A DNA stretch of 64,000 bases, taken from assembly GCA_002633005.1 (NCBI GenBank), contig NMRA01000409.1, positions 63,983-127,982 of the forward strand. Direction: 5' to 3'. This document shows positions 12,649 through 23,331 of this stretch, in pieces. Both the position numbers and the translations under genes were made by a program. Numbering within the stretch: the first letter of the stretch is position 1; the number at the start of each line of letters is the position of its first letter. The notes beneath the pieces are model-generated. The model saw only the letters and a list, made by a program, of their open reading frames with translations. It was not told the DNA's origin and did not search any database. This DNA comes from Phoronis australis. Its lineage: Eukaryota > Phoronida > Phoronidae.

Positions 12649-13069
12649 TCAGGGTATGTGTTAATTATAACTTCATGTGCACATATGCATGTTTCATTTG
12701 ATTTTATTTGCTGTATTTTGAAGTGAATATCTTTTTATGGGGATACACTATCGCCCCTGTATGCATGTGCCTACCGCTTTTCAGGCCTAGAGCGGGTTAA
12801 GTTCCAATTCAAGTTCAGTCCGTTCACAGCTTCGCACAACATAACAAGTTCACATTTTCTTCGTCCATTCACAGTTATTCCACGACCCATCTACCATATC
12901 TTAAGTTCTTTTAACGTTTTAAGCGTAAAATTCACCATAAGAACTCCAGTAAGTTTTATCGTGTGTAGCAAAGACTCGGGGCAAAACAAAAGCAATATGG
13001 CGGGTTTTGCCCCCTTTCCGGTGACGTCACAGTGACTAACGAGAAACTCGCAAGTGAGCTATTGGTCGG
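12649..13069. other. Non-coding stretch, no gene seen
   Basis: No supported feature between the gap and the inverted repeat array. Confidence 0.55.
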
Positions 13070-13560
13070 ACTTGCCCGAACTTCAAAACCAGCCGTCGGC
13101 AAAACCAAATGGCCGTGATCAAATGTGTTGTTCGGACTTCAAAGCGCGATGGCCTCAACCCAAAAACTATTTGGCTAGACCCAAAACACGATGGCAGGTG
13201 CTATAACCATTTGGCCGGTGATCAAACATGTCGGCCGGACTTCCTCAGAGAGTCGCTTTGAATGTTTCGAAAGATTCAAGAGACATCTACAGAGTGTTTA
13301 TTTTCCGTACATGTGCCCATTTGTCTGTTTTGTTCGAGATCGGCGATTTGTTCGGCCACTGTGTTTGAGCACCGGCCAACTCCTTTCAGGTGCCCCAACC
13401 AGTATTTTTGGGGGGCAGCCATCTGGTTTTGAGCTACCGGCCAACCTGTTTGGGGTCCAACAACCAAGTTAGAACACCGGACTTAGGGTTTTGTAGTCCA
13501 GCCACTTGGTTTTGAAGTCCGAGCAAAGGGTTTTGAAGTTCGAGCAATTGTTGATTCCCT
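13070..13560. repeat. Inverted array of degenerate ~20-bp repeats (foldback-like)
   Basis: The left arm (about 13075-13250) is a chain of 19-22 bp units. They begin AAAACC or AAA and run on to ATGGCCGGNCTTC-like ends: AAAACCAAATGGCCGTGATC, AAAGCGCGATGGCCTC, AAAACACGATGGCAGGTG, AACCATTTGGCCGGTGATC. The right arm (about 13340-13555) carries the same units on the opposite strand. Read in reverse these are AAAACCAAGTGGCTGGAC, AAACAGGTTGGCCGGTAGC and AAAACCAGATGGCTGCC. About 80 bp of unrelated sequence separates the arms. The ORFs here simply translate the repeat. The transcript could fold into a long imperfect hairpin. Confidence 0.7.
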
Positions 13561-14749
13561 CCCATGTATTTTAATCTTTGAGAACCCAGGCTTGAGCAGC
13601 GTGAAGACCTGTTTCCGATCTAAAGTCCCAATTTCCACCATCACAGAGGTATTTTTGCTTCCGCAATTTCTCGCTTTCCGCGTTTGGATGATTTAGAATA
13701 ATGAATAATAAATCCAGTGGGTACAGCACGTGTTTTGACAGACAGCACATCGCTGAATGCCCACTCCGCCATCATTTCTTAAATCTGGCTCAAATCTACC
13801 TTTTCTTTTGCAGCCCTTTAGAAGAAAGTCAATCTAATAGCATTTCTGTCTTGCACGGCTTTCCAACTTTTAGAACAAGGAAAAGTCGGCCATATTGGCA
13901 TCTAAGCTACACTCGCGATAAGCGCACGATAGAGACGTCCGTCTTTGTTGGTGACAAAGCGACAAATAAGATCCTGTGACGAGTCAAACTACGATCGCAA
14001 AATTTGTCGTCTGCTAATGTAATCGTGTGTAGGGAGAACAGTTTCGTGAAGAATCAGTAAAAACAGCACTTTTGCAACAAGTACAAGATAGCACATCATT
14101 TTTCTTGACCAGCCCATAGGACTGACGCATGCGGCGATCAGCTCCGCACATTTAGCTCATAATGACGGACAAAATACATTGATTCCGCACTGGTTACCAT
14201 TTTTTTCTAATTAAGCACACATTGGTGTTGATATATACGTTTTGATATCTGCAGTGATCACTGGAACCGAGTGCTCATTGTGCGACAATTTGACAGGCCG
14301 TTGATCTTGCACACTCTGCGATTTAATAGCCTGAATTGATCACAGTATAAGTATATCTGACTTTATGTCAGACCAAACACATACGAACGCACCATGAATA
14401 CTGTGAACTGTTACCAGTAAAGGACAGTGAACTTATTAAGAGCGGTTGCGTTAGAGAGGCGAGGTCTATCTTATGTCGTCAATGCGCCCACTTGTGCACT
14501 GGGACGTCAGCCGTACAAATTTCCAAGATACACGTACATGTACTCATACCTGTGAATTCACCTACTGTACTGTACATGTATTTGGAACACAAGATATGAG
14601 TTTCGCCAGTCACGAGATGTCACTAAAACATAAATATTTCGTAACTTCTAGACATGATTGTGGTTGCCTTGTTTCACTATATAATTTATTGAGTTTTTTT
14701 TTAATTGGGCGGAGTTTACGTGAAAACCTCATTAGATATGGTTGCAGTT
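13561..14749. other. Non-coding stretch, no gene seen
   Basis: Two TACATGTA palindromes lie near 14536 and 14573. ORFs at 13701-13979 and 14473-14823 show no domain. No gene supported. Confidence 0.5.
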
Positions 14750-14890
14750 GTGTAAGTACCCATAATGCACGAATCAGCTGTCACTCACTACGGCGGCACC
14801 ACCAAAAACTTCAACTGAACTAAGTGGCTTTAAAATCCGTTTTATGAAACTTTTAACTAAAGTGAAGCAAAATGGGAATCTGTCAGCATG
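14750..14890 (+). repeat. Dispersed repeat shared with 28030-28230
   Basis: Shared landmarks in the same order and orientation are CTGTCACTCACTAC, CGGCGG, CACCACCAAAA, TTAAAATCCGTT, and an AAGTGAAGC or AAATGAAGC segment. The second copy is longer and more diverged in the middle. Family unknown. Confidence 0.5.
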
Positions 14891-17780
14891 GTATATATTT
14901 TTTAAGGACGGTAATTTCGAATATCATGACATTGAAAAACCCTTAAACAATAGAAGCTGGTGGCTTGCGAAAAATCCAGTAGGACAACATATATACTACG
15001 CAAGAATTGTTATCAGAAATTGTGGTAGAATTAGTGCCGCAAAATGTCGAATATAAGAAATGGAATTATACGTAGAATTAGGGGTATTTTATAAACAATA
15101 AAAAATGCAACGATTCCGAAAATAACGCCACTAGCTTGCATTGTAATTTCGAAAGTGAAGCCACACCGTTTCTTCGAATATAAGGTCATTCGTTAAATTG
15201 TCTTGTTAGTTGGAAATCAGTCATGATCACAATTATCAATATTGCCAAGATCAAGAAAATGTTGACTTACGAAAACAATTCTCGAATTACATATTTATGA
15301 TGTTCAAAATGATGTTTTATTCGGGATAATGCAATGCTTCTCAATAATCCTACGGCCTTTTAATCTAATAATTCGAAAATTAGATGGTACATGCGCTTGA
15401 ATGTACATGTAAGGTTACTGGATCATAGCCTCTTTGCGGGGTTTTACGGCAATACACGTGGTTGTGGTGCCCCTAACGTTGGTCTTATGCAGCAAGCTAG
15501 AGCAAATTCCAGCCCTACTGGTATCGCATTAATTTATTCAAATCTGCATCTGGCTGCGGGTTTTTCATTGAACGTAAGCCCGGTGGTAGCCCGTTAGAGG
15601 GGGGAGTGACGCGGCTTAGAGTTTGAGGAAACCTTCAACTAACAGTAACAATATAGTTATGTATTTATATTACCGGTATGCATAAATTTAAATAATCAAT
15701 TCAGAATTTAAAAACACACGCAGACGAGTGGGCTTATGAGTTATTGATTGCATAGTAATATCTAAACACCTCTTGCGTTTAAAAATGCTTCATGAAAAAA
15801 GTCAGAAATCACCCTGAAGAAATTAATCATTAAAAAACTAAGCTTATCTACGTCAGAAAAAATCATTAGTGTGGAATGCAAGTTGTTAGCCTCATCATAT
15901 TGGTTTCTGCTAAGTCGTGATACATACATGTAGAGTACGGTGACAAACACAATGAAGTTTTTCTTCCACAGCACATAGATCACATAAGCGACGTAACCCT
16001 TTTCTGGTTAATTATTAGACTAACTGTCGCAATTTTTCTCCGGTTGCGACCAGTTATAGCTTGTAGCCTTGCATAAACTGTCGTAATCTTCAGCGACTGT
16101 TTGTACAGAATTGACCTTGAATGGCACGAATTGCCGTAAAATTAACGCCAGAAAACAACCATTTTAAGCTGCATTGTGTAAGTGTCGACTTATCTTAATT
16201 TTTTCACCGGCAGTCACTTTATCAAAACGGTTGACCAAGAATGCTTTGAGTGCAAATATACGGCCGCTGTAAACTCGAAATTTCGGCTGCATGTTTCGTA
16301 CTCATAATAATTCAGCGATACGTTCGCAGCCTCATGCCTACGACGTCCTTAGGATACGAGCGGGCAGAATAGGGACTTCTGAGAAATACATGTGTATTGT
16401 CCACCTACATGTACATACCTCAATAAAATGATTGAATCGATTAGCTTCAATACTTAATTCCGAAGTCAATGACCTTTGTTGTCTGTTTACTAGAATGTGT
16501 CCACTGGAAAAAGTTATATGTCTGCATTTGGAGACAAAAAATTGTTTCCCAACGTATACACTAAGTAGGAAATGTAAGATGCGCGTGGTATCTAGGCTAA
16601 TCAGCTGTGCACCTATGCATATATGTTTATGACGTAAATGCTATTACCTGTACCATACTCGTCTTGGTTATCATTAATCTTAGGCACCCCGAAATTTTCA
16701 CCTTTAAACTCCCATGTTCGCTTTAGAGCCCTTTCCACTAATACAGAACGATCGTGATTTCCTTAAATGCACAAGCGTCTTTGTGAAGGCTTGTCATACG
16801 AAGATGTTCACTTCCAAACGCTCGCAACTCATTTACCTTTGGCTAAAGGTATCGCCATACTATAAAGAATTGATCTGAAGAGTTTTGGCCGATTCTTTGA
16901 GTGCTCTAGACTAGTACGGTGACTAAGCCTCAACTAGCAAAAAACTAAACGTGACACAAATTCGTAAATACTAACTAATGAAACAAAATTAATACCCATT
17001 CTCCGTTCAACGAATTTACTTTTTTCAACGTAATTTAAAATAACTATGAGATAATTGACATTATCCATATTAACCTACAAATTTATATTGAGCGTTAGAC
17101 AGGCATTATCAACCACCTTAAAGTCTTGGAAGCTAAAAAATGTGTTAAATTCAATTGAGCTGGTTAACACAACCACCCTTATGAAGTCACGTTTCACACA
17201 ACAATACAAATCTGATAGAAGACTTCTCAACGAAAATTAGAACCAATGTATAACATATTTTGAAAACGCTGCTGTGATTTTGATCCTTTGATTACAAGGG
17301 GGTTTAGAAACAGAGCTGGGCAGTTTTGCTGTAATAGGTTATTTTTAGAAATTTAAAACTGACAGCATGAAATTCAAAAGTAAGCGAGTAATGAAAAATC
17401 TTCTCAGGTTTATATGAAATATATACACTTTGCTTTAACTCTCAGTAATGTCAGCCTGGACTTTTCTATCAATACACACGTAATGCAGGGTAATTTCAAA
17501 TGAACCGATGTCACATATTACAATAACACCGAGATAACAGAATGATTTGAATCCTATTCAGATTCGCTGACGTTTTTTACGAGGATACATCTACATTTGC
17601 TTGTTTACACCGTCAACTTACTTCATTATTGCCTAAAGATGAGTGTAGCACAGTGGCTCTCAATTTTGCAAGTACTGGGTTAATTTTACGTATTTTATTG
17701 TTCATTAAATTCAGTCAATCTTTCTTAAATTATATTTCTACAATGTTCAATTCATTTATGGCGCAACTTCTTCCGACAAA
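14891..17780. other. Non-coding stretch, no gene seen
   Basis: AT-rich with only short ORFs. TACATGTA occurs near 15402, 15925 and 16405. No gene supported. Confidence 0.55.
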
Positions 17781-17795
17781 ATATTAATAATAATA

Positions 17796-17832
<37 letters not shown>

Positions 17833-17948
17833 TAATAACAATAATAATAATATCAATCATAATATTAATAATAATATTATTATGATAATTATAATTACAA
17901 TAGTAACAATTATAACGATAACAATAATAACAATGATGATAATAATAT
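17781..17948. repeat. (AAT)n-rich microsatellite
   Basis: ATTAATAATAATAA-type triplets with occasional AAC and GAT variants. Degenerate toward the right end. Confidence 0.9.
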
Positions 17949-20389
17949 TGACCATGATAGCGGTGGTAATGACGAAAATGATGATCAGGTCTGACAAATG
18001 TCTATTAATAAATAACTTTTATCGTCTAGTGTGTTTTTACTTGCATTATTAAATACCCGTAGACCAACAGCGCAAATACATACCATGACCACATTTTCAA
18101 ACGTTTATGAACTCCAGCTCGGATATGCGAGATTAAAAACACGGCACAAATAAATGACTTTAATTTCAATCCCGTTCAAAATGTCGCATGATCGTCTGGG
18201 GTTGACAGTTTCTGTGCAGTACTGCACTGAGCAGACACGTAAGTTCTTTTACGTCGGCCAAACTGCACGATTTCAAAACCTCTTGCAGCAAGACGCCACA
18301 AATTGATCGGATCAGAATTCTAAAGCATCGCAAAATGAATAAATCAACGCCAATTGCACATGATAAGTTGATCTCAACAGTCAGTAAAATACACTTCATC
18401 AATCGAAAAATGTAGTGACAATGGAAACATTTCACATGGGTCAATGTCACGCCAGAGAAGCTAAACGAATCATGCCAAAAGTACTGGGTAGAGTTTAATA
18501 ATGCTAGTACCTCGCTAGAAAAGCAAGTTCTCGCAAGATGCAGCCGTGTATTTTCAAGAGACCATGTGATTTTGGTTATATTTTCTCGCCGCGAGATAGT
18601 TATTGAACTGTACCCTGGTCACAGTTGCCTCCCATCTTTAATATCAGTCTATTAATGTAATCACATTAATTTGTTAAAAGACCACTTGTCGCAGACACGA
18701 AGTGTTCCCTAGGTGTCGCTTAAGTGATGCTCAATATTTCAATTTCAACAAATTTCGTAACTTGGTTGTCTGCGTTAAGTTAATAAACGTCATTAACGTT
18801 ACACGTATCTTGCAACAGAGTTACATGTGCAGGCAGCCGTTACTGAACCCCTAAGGAATCACTTACTGCAACTGAAAACGCTGACGAGAGTAATGAATTC
18901 AGGAATAGAATGAGGCGAGAAATCATTTATTTCGTAATATCACCAGTGTGTATACAGCATAATGTAAGACACCGTTACCGAGATGTTACTGTATGTAGGA
19001 CTTTATCGTTAAGTTTGTGCATTAAGCCAGATAACTGCTAAACTATAAATGTATCTCAGTGAAAATATATATTTCTCAAAATACAAGGTATGTAGAATTT
19101 GATTTTTGACTTTACATCAACCTGAAAAAATTTGGTCATGCGATATTGAAAAAAACGCACACCGACACGATCCGAAAATGCGTGTAAAGATGTTAGAGTT
19201 ATGGTCCGAGTTCATAATCATCTCATTATTGATCATCCAAGCAATATCAGATGATAGTTTTGTCTTCCACTTCTATGAAATTTGTGAGAAGTTTACATTC
19301 AAAATATAACGTTAATTTATGTCTATCATTAGCAGGTCATGGTTTAGGCCTAAAACAGTCAATTGTGCGTTTTGTCACGTTTGTTTCAGTCCTCCACTTT
19401 CTTTTTTTGTGGAACTGAAAGTAACAAAAACAAGAGAGATAATACTGTTTATGATGGTCAGGTGCCCTTATATGCAAGACCCTGTGGCGCCACCGTACCG
19501 AATTGTTTACGAATTGCTTTCAACAATAAGGGTGACTGTATAGGTGGATGGCTTGCGCTTTCTCTAATCGCAAGAATGTGTTAAATACATATATTCGGGT
19601 CCAAAATTCACATTCACATGGGAAGTTGTCGACCAAAATATAAAGGTCGTGCCGTAGCCAGCATTATAGCATTTTAAAATTACAAAATTACCTCAAGTCA
19701 TCGTAGTGATACACCGTTCAATTTCTAACTCAATGCCTCCTATCAACGGAGAACACAAACGTTCGGATTTAGTGGAGCGACGTATTTTAGGGTCCGACAT
19801 TACTCGATTTTTGCAGAACAATTGCGACTTCCTGTTGAAATTTAAGCGCCTGCTTGATGTGTGCTCGCTGCTAAGGGTGGTAAATGCGTTGATTTCACGA
19901 AAGAAACCGAACAATTGTCGACCAATGATATTGATTCTGGGGAATGTAACTAGTTTAAAGTTTGAAATGACTTTGATACTCGTTGTGGTGACTTCGTGGC
20001 GGCTTGGGCATTTTCTCAGGTCGCCAAACAGAATCTGAAGTGGCATTGGCGAGCTGGAGGTCACCAAACCGTGCACTGTACCGAGACTTTTTTCGTCCAA
20101 TCCCATACCCTACTATGCATCTATACGACAAAAGCAAATGTATAAAGTAAGGCATGAGCACCGATGCCCACACAAGGATTACTGATCGCCGTTCTTCAAC
20201 CTTTCACTGGGTTAGTCTCCCCCAGATGTCGCTCTGTGGTAGAGTACAAAAGTGGCAAAATAGTTTTGGGTACAAAAGTGTACCTAAACTTTGCGCTTTC
20301 ATCCCTTGTTGTCTGAGTCCGATGTTTCAGTTCCGGAGGCAGTGAAAGGTACCTGCGGCAAATATAAGTCAGAATACGCTTCTGAGGTG
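17949..20389. other. Non-coding stretch, no gene seen
   Basis: ORFs on both strands (for example 18166-18450 and 19693-20106, both minus) overlap other frames and carry no recognised domain. Confidence 0.5.
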
Positions 20390-20663
20390 AAATGCCTCGC
20401 GACTTCTGTTCATTTCGGTCTCGACAGAGTGGCAGTTTACATGTTCAGTAATGTCTGCACAGCGGCCAGGCAAAACCCATTGGGAACTCGGTACAGTGCC
20501 TCCAAATATCAGCGAAAACGAACATTGGCGTGGTTCGAACGCTCCCTCTGTGGGCAAGGTGTCGGCGACCGACAACTTTTTTGAAGCGAATCGGGAAAAG
20601 ATCGCCTGCTCAAGAGTCGTTTTCCCCGCCATTAATCTGAGAGAATCGTTTTCCCGCCATTAA
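20390..20663. other. GC-richer segment open on both strands
   Basis: An ATG-initiated plus-strand ORF (20451-20663, 70 codons) and an ATG-initiated minus-strand ORF (20369-20632, 87 codons) overlap in a segment visibly richer in G and C than its surroundings. Neither has a recognised domain. AAGGTGTCG at about 20557 is a weak splice donor on the plus strand. One of the two could be a first exon, but I cannot choose. Confidence 0.25.
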
Positions 20664-20669
20664 TCTGAG
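20615..20669. repeat. 28-bp direct tandem repeat, two copies
   Basis: TCGTTTTCCCCGCCATTAAT and TCGTTTTCCCGCCATTAAT, each followed by CTGAG, occur back to back. One C is lost in the second copy. Confidence 0.85.
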
Positions 20670-21871
20670 TCACTTGTCTAAGAATATCTGACACTCGTGG
20701 TAGCATTACTTGCTTGTGTTTACACTTTATCAATGTTTATTGCTAAAATCAATAATTCCACCATATAAGCAGGGTAAAGATAAACAAGTCAACAACGCGC
20801 AGTAATAGATATGGCGCAAGAGTGGTTTTTAAAATATCACGCTCTACATGTCAAGAACTTGAATTTTGACTGCTATAAAATACAGTGGAAATGACAAATT
20901 AATTCTGCAGCATTGTTCAGTGAGCCAGATATACATTATAACCGCAAAAATCAATTCCAGACTCTTAACGTTGACATTATTTCTAGAACATGGCATTATT
21001 CAATAAAAATCTTTACAGTAGGCGACACTCGCTTACTGATGTAACGCAGGGTTGAATAATGAATTAATGATGAGAAATTCTCAAGTAGTTGCAAGTATTA
21101 AATGTAGTTTTGAATTGATTAAGAACATGGTCATGACCTTAGACTTCTTATCTTGTCGTACACTTGTATTTATTCTGGTCTACACTAAAGCTGTGTTTGC
21201 CAGCTGTTTATTTTACAGATGTTATATATAAATATATAAGTTATTCAAAGAATCATTTTTCTCTCCCCCTTTGTTGTCACAATTAGAGTTTACATAGCCT
21301 CGATTAGAAATTGACACACATTTGATTCGAAAATATTTAGCGCGTACATGTATTTTGATGAAGACCCAACACTATGAGGTGAACAGGTAGGTGATACGTT
21401 AATGAAGAAGGTGTTGGAAACGAGCTGATGGCTCGCCTGTAATTCGAGCTACGAGTATGGTTCCGGGGCTGGAATTCTATCCTTCTGTATGGAGTTTGGT
21501 TACGGGTATAGAGCATTTTCGGAGCGTGTGTGGAGTCCAGGGTCTCGAGAATGGACTTTGCATCGTTAGTTTGGCGTTTGCTGACCCAGGAGTGGGGTAA
21601 TTACTTAGAAGAACGACCATAAAATCAATTCCACTCCCTCTGAACGGTCAGTTTCTTCTAAATGCACTCATTGTTACATCACGATCCACTAATGCGCGGC
21701 AAATATCGCGACCAGGCTCCGAGGTCTAATCCCTCTACTCGAAATAGAAATCGAATTTGTTTTGCATTGTCTATTCCAAATTAATTTTATGTGATGACAA
21801 GATAGTTGCATTACTATTTGCTCGAGTACATATATGTACTGGTTTGCCTGAATAACCAACTAACCTTAGTG
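20670..21871. other. Non-coding stretch, no gene seen
   Basis: No supported gene. One TACATGTA near 21348. Confidence 0.55.
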
Positions 21872-21982
21872 TGCACTTGTTGACCCAACCCACAGGCTTA
21901 AAGCTGGAGACTGAATTCGAAGTGTTGGATTTTTATTTGAAATTTCGAGTTTGTAGCTCGATATTATGGGTCATCAAATGTA
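21872..21982 (+). repeat. Palindromic GCACTTGATGAC-type repeat (copy 2)
   Basis: It begins GCACTTGTTGACCCA and ends TGGGTCATCAAATGT, an inverted pair. The interior (GACTGAATTCGAAGTGTTGG, then GTTTGTAGCTCGA) aligns with 29593-29687. A small non-coding TIR element or its core. Confidence 0.6.
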
Positions 21983-22060
21983 AACTGGATCCCGGAATTC
22001 ATATGCGTAAACTGAATGTGCTCGAGCTCAGACTAACAATAAATAGACACTTACAATGTA

Positions 22061-22133
22061 CATGGGCGGCGCACCATATAGGGGGCTGCGGGGCTATAGT
22101 CCCCACTTGTTTCAGTGCTGCGCCGCCCCCATG
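22061..22133. repeat. Short GC-rich inverted-repeat element
   Basis: It begins CATGGGCGGCGCA and ends TGCGCCGCCCCCATG, giving a hairpin of about 13 bp per arm around a 45-bp GC-rich middle. The GGCGGC/GCCGCC ends resemble the CAGTGGCGG MITE termini but lack the ATCTA part, so the relationship is unproven. Confidence 0.5.
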
Positions 22134-22205
22134 ACAGAAAATGCCAAAAATATTTTCAAGTTCGATTTCGCGTACAATGATTAGACTCCGGGCACGGGAG
22201 ATGGC

Positions 22206-22320
22206 TTTTTATTATTTATTTATTTATTAATGTAATATTTGCATTGAGGGTAGCCCCATCAGTTCACACTGCTTTCGATAGGGGCCCTCAGCATATGTAA
22301 AGAAAATAACTTGTCCAGGT
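22206..22320 (-). mobile_element. 3' end of a non-LTR retrotransposon (CR1/L2-like)
   Basis: On the minus strand the sequence reads GAGGGCCCCTATCGAAAGC, then TGAACTGATGGGGCTACCC, then TCAATGCAAATATTAC, and finishes in an ATAAATAAATAAATAATAA tail. A GGGCCC...GGGGCTACCC hairpin followed by a short tandem AT-rich tail is typical of CR1/L2-type LINE 3' ends. No coding part is seen, so this is a 5'-truncated insertion or a SINE using that tail. Confidence 0.45.
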
Positions 22321-22709
22321 AAAAATATTTTGCTGGAAAACATACATGTAAAAGTACTGAAACAAATTTTATCGGTAAAATAGATCTACAGACAGTGTAC
22401 ATTTAGTTATGTTTTATCAGTTCACCATTGTTCATTGTTACAAGCGCAATGAAAAGGCACTAGGGGTCACAGTGTAGCTTGTATTTCGACAAATTCTGCC
22501 TCGGAGTGTAAGCCTACATCAAATCCTTTCCGGCGCAAATATGATTTATTTGAAGTATACATGTATAATCACTTGTGCGAAAATTACGCGAATGGTGGCG
22601 CTTGCCATTTACCCACCACAAGATAAAAATGGAAGTGGATTGTCCATAACTGATCATCGTCAACTAAACACTTGAAGATCAAATCGTGTCAGATAGAGTA
22701 TGATCATAC

Positions 22710-23257
22710 CTTGCACTTCTCGTACTTGGCCCGGGGTTCGAGCGTGTCTCCCTGAGAGGTTTGTGTTTCCGGACCTGACATTCACAGGCTTGTTCCTGCG
22801 GCTGGACAGTCGAGGTCTTCTCCCTCTCGGAAAGTTTGTTTTTCCCGCGTGTTCTTCTCTTGATGCTCGAATAAGCGCGCCTAAATATTGTCGTCTGCTG
22901 CCAAGCGTCACTATTCAAAATGTCCCCCTGTGATTGTGAGCGTGTACCGCGTGACATACTGGCGGATTCCACTGTAAGGAAGTTACCGTACTCGGACTCA
23001 AAAACGCTACCTCGTCTGCTAGTTACGGGCGAGGAAGTGCACGTAGAAAGGCTACTTCGACTGTCGCTGTCCGTTCCCATCTGGGCTAGAGTAGACTCCT
23101 CGGAAGTGTCGCTAGACTTTCTGTTCCGGGATGGAACAGCGAGGGTGCCGCACATTCCAGAACCTACGTTAACACGTGTAGGCTGGCACTTGTACGAACG
23201 GCTTGGCTTATCACTGGTTTTGTACAAGGCACAAGCTCTCGTTTGTGCTTTTTCCAT
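22710..23257 (-). CDS. Candidate first coding exon, serine-rich, unknown protein
   Basis: The first in-frame ATG (23257) lies downstream of an in-frame stop near 23331. The frame then stays open for about 182 codons and meets GCAAG|GTATGATC, a good splice donor, at 22710/22709. Residues 43-110 are rich in Ser/Thr with acidic patches (SSDTSEES, TDSDSRSS), and a PKA-type site RRGSVF lies at 81-86. Residues 125-141 are basic (FRRAYSSIKRRTRGKNK). There is no signal peptide or membrane segment. The segment is GC-richer than its surroundings. Composition and layout suggest a disordered, phosphorylated N-terminal region. I do not recognise the family. An overlapping plus-strand ORF (22920-23378) with its own ATG is the main alternative. 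No downstream exon was found. Confidence 0.45.
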
Positions 23258-23331
23258 AATTCGTGTATGCAGATCAAGCACAGTATCTCGTGGAGCAACA
23301 ATTATTAGTTTTCCGTTGGATGAACATGACT

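Noticed and set aside
11706-12701. 331-residue ORF
   Set aside because: Its start is a translated GAT microsatellite and the rest is N.
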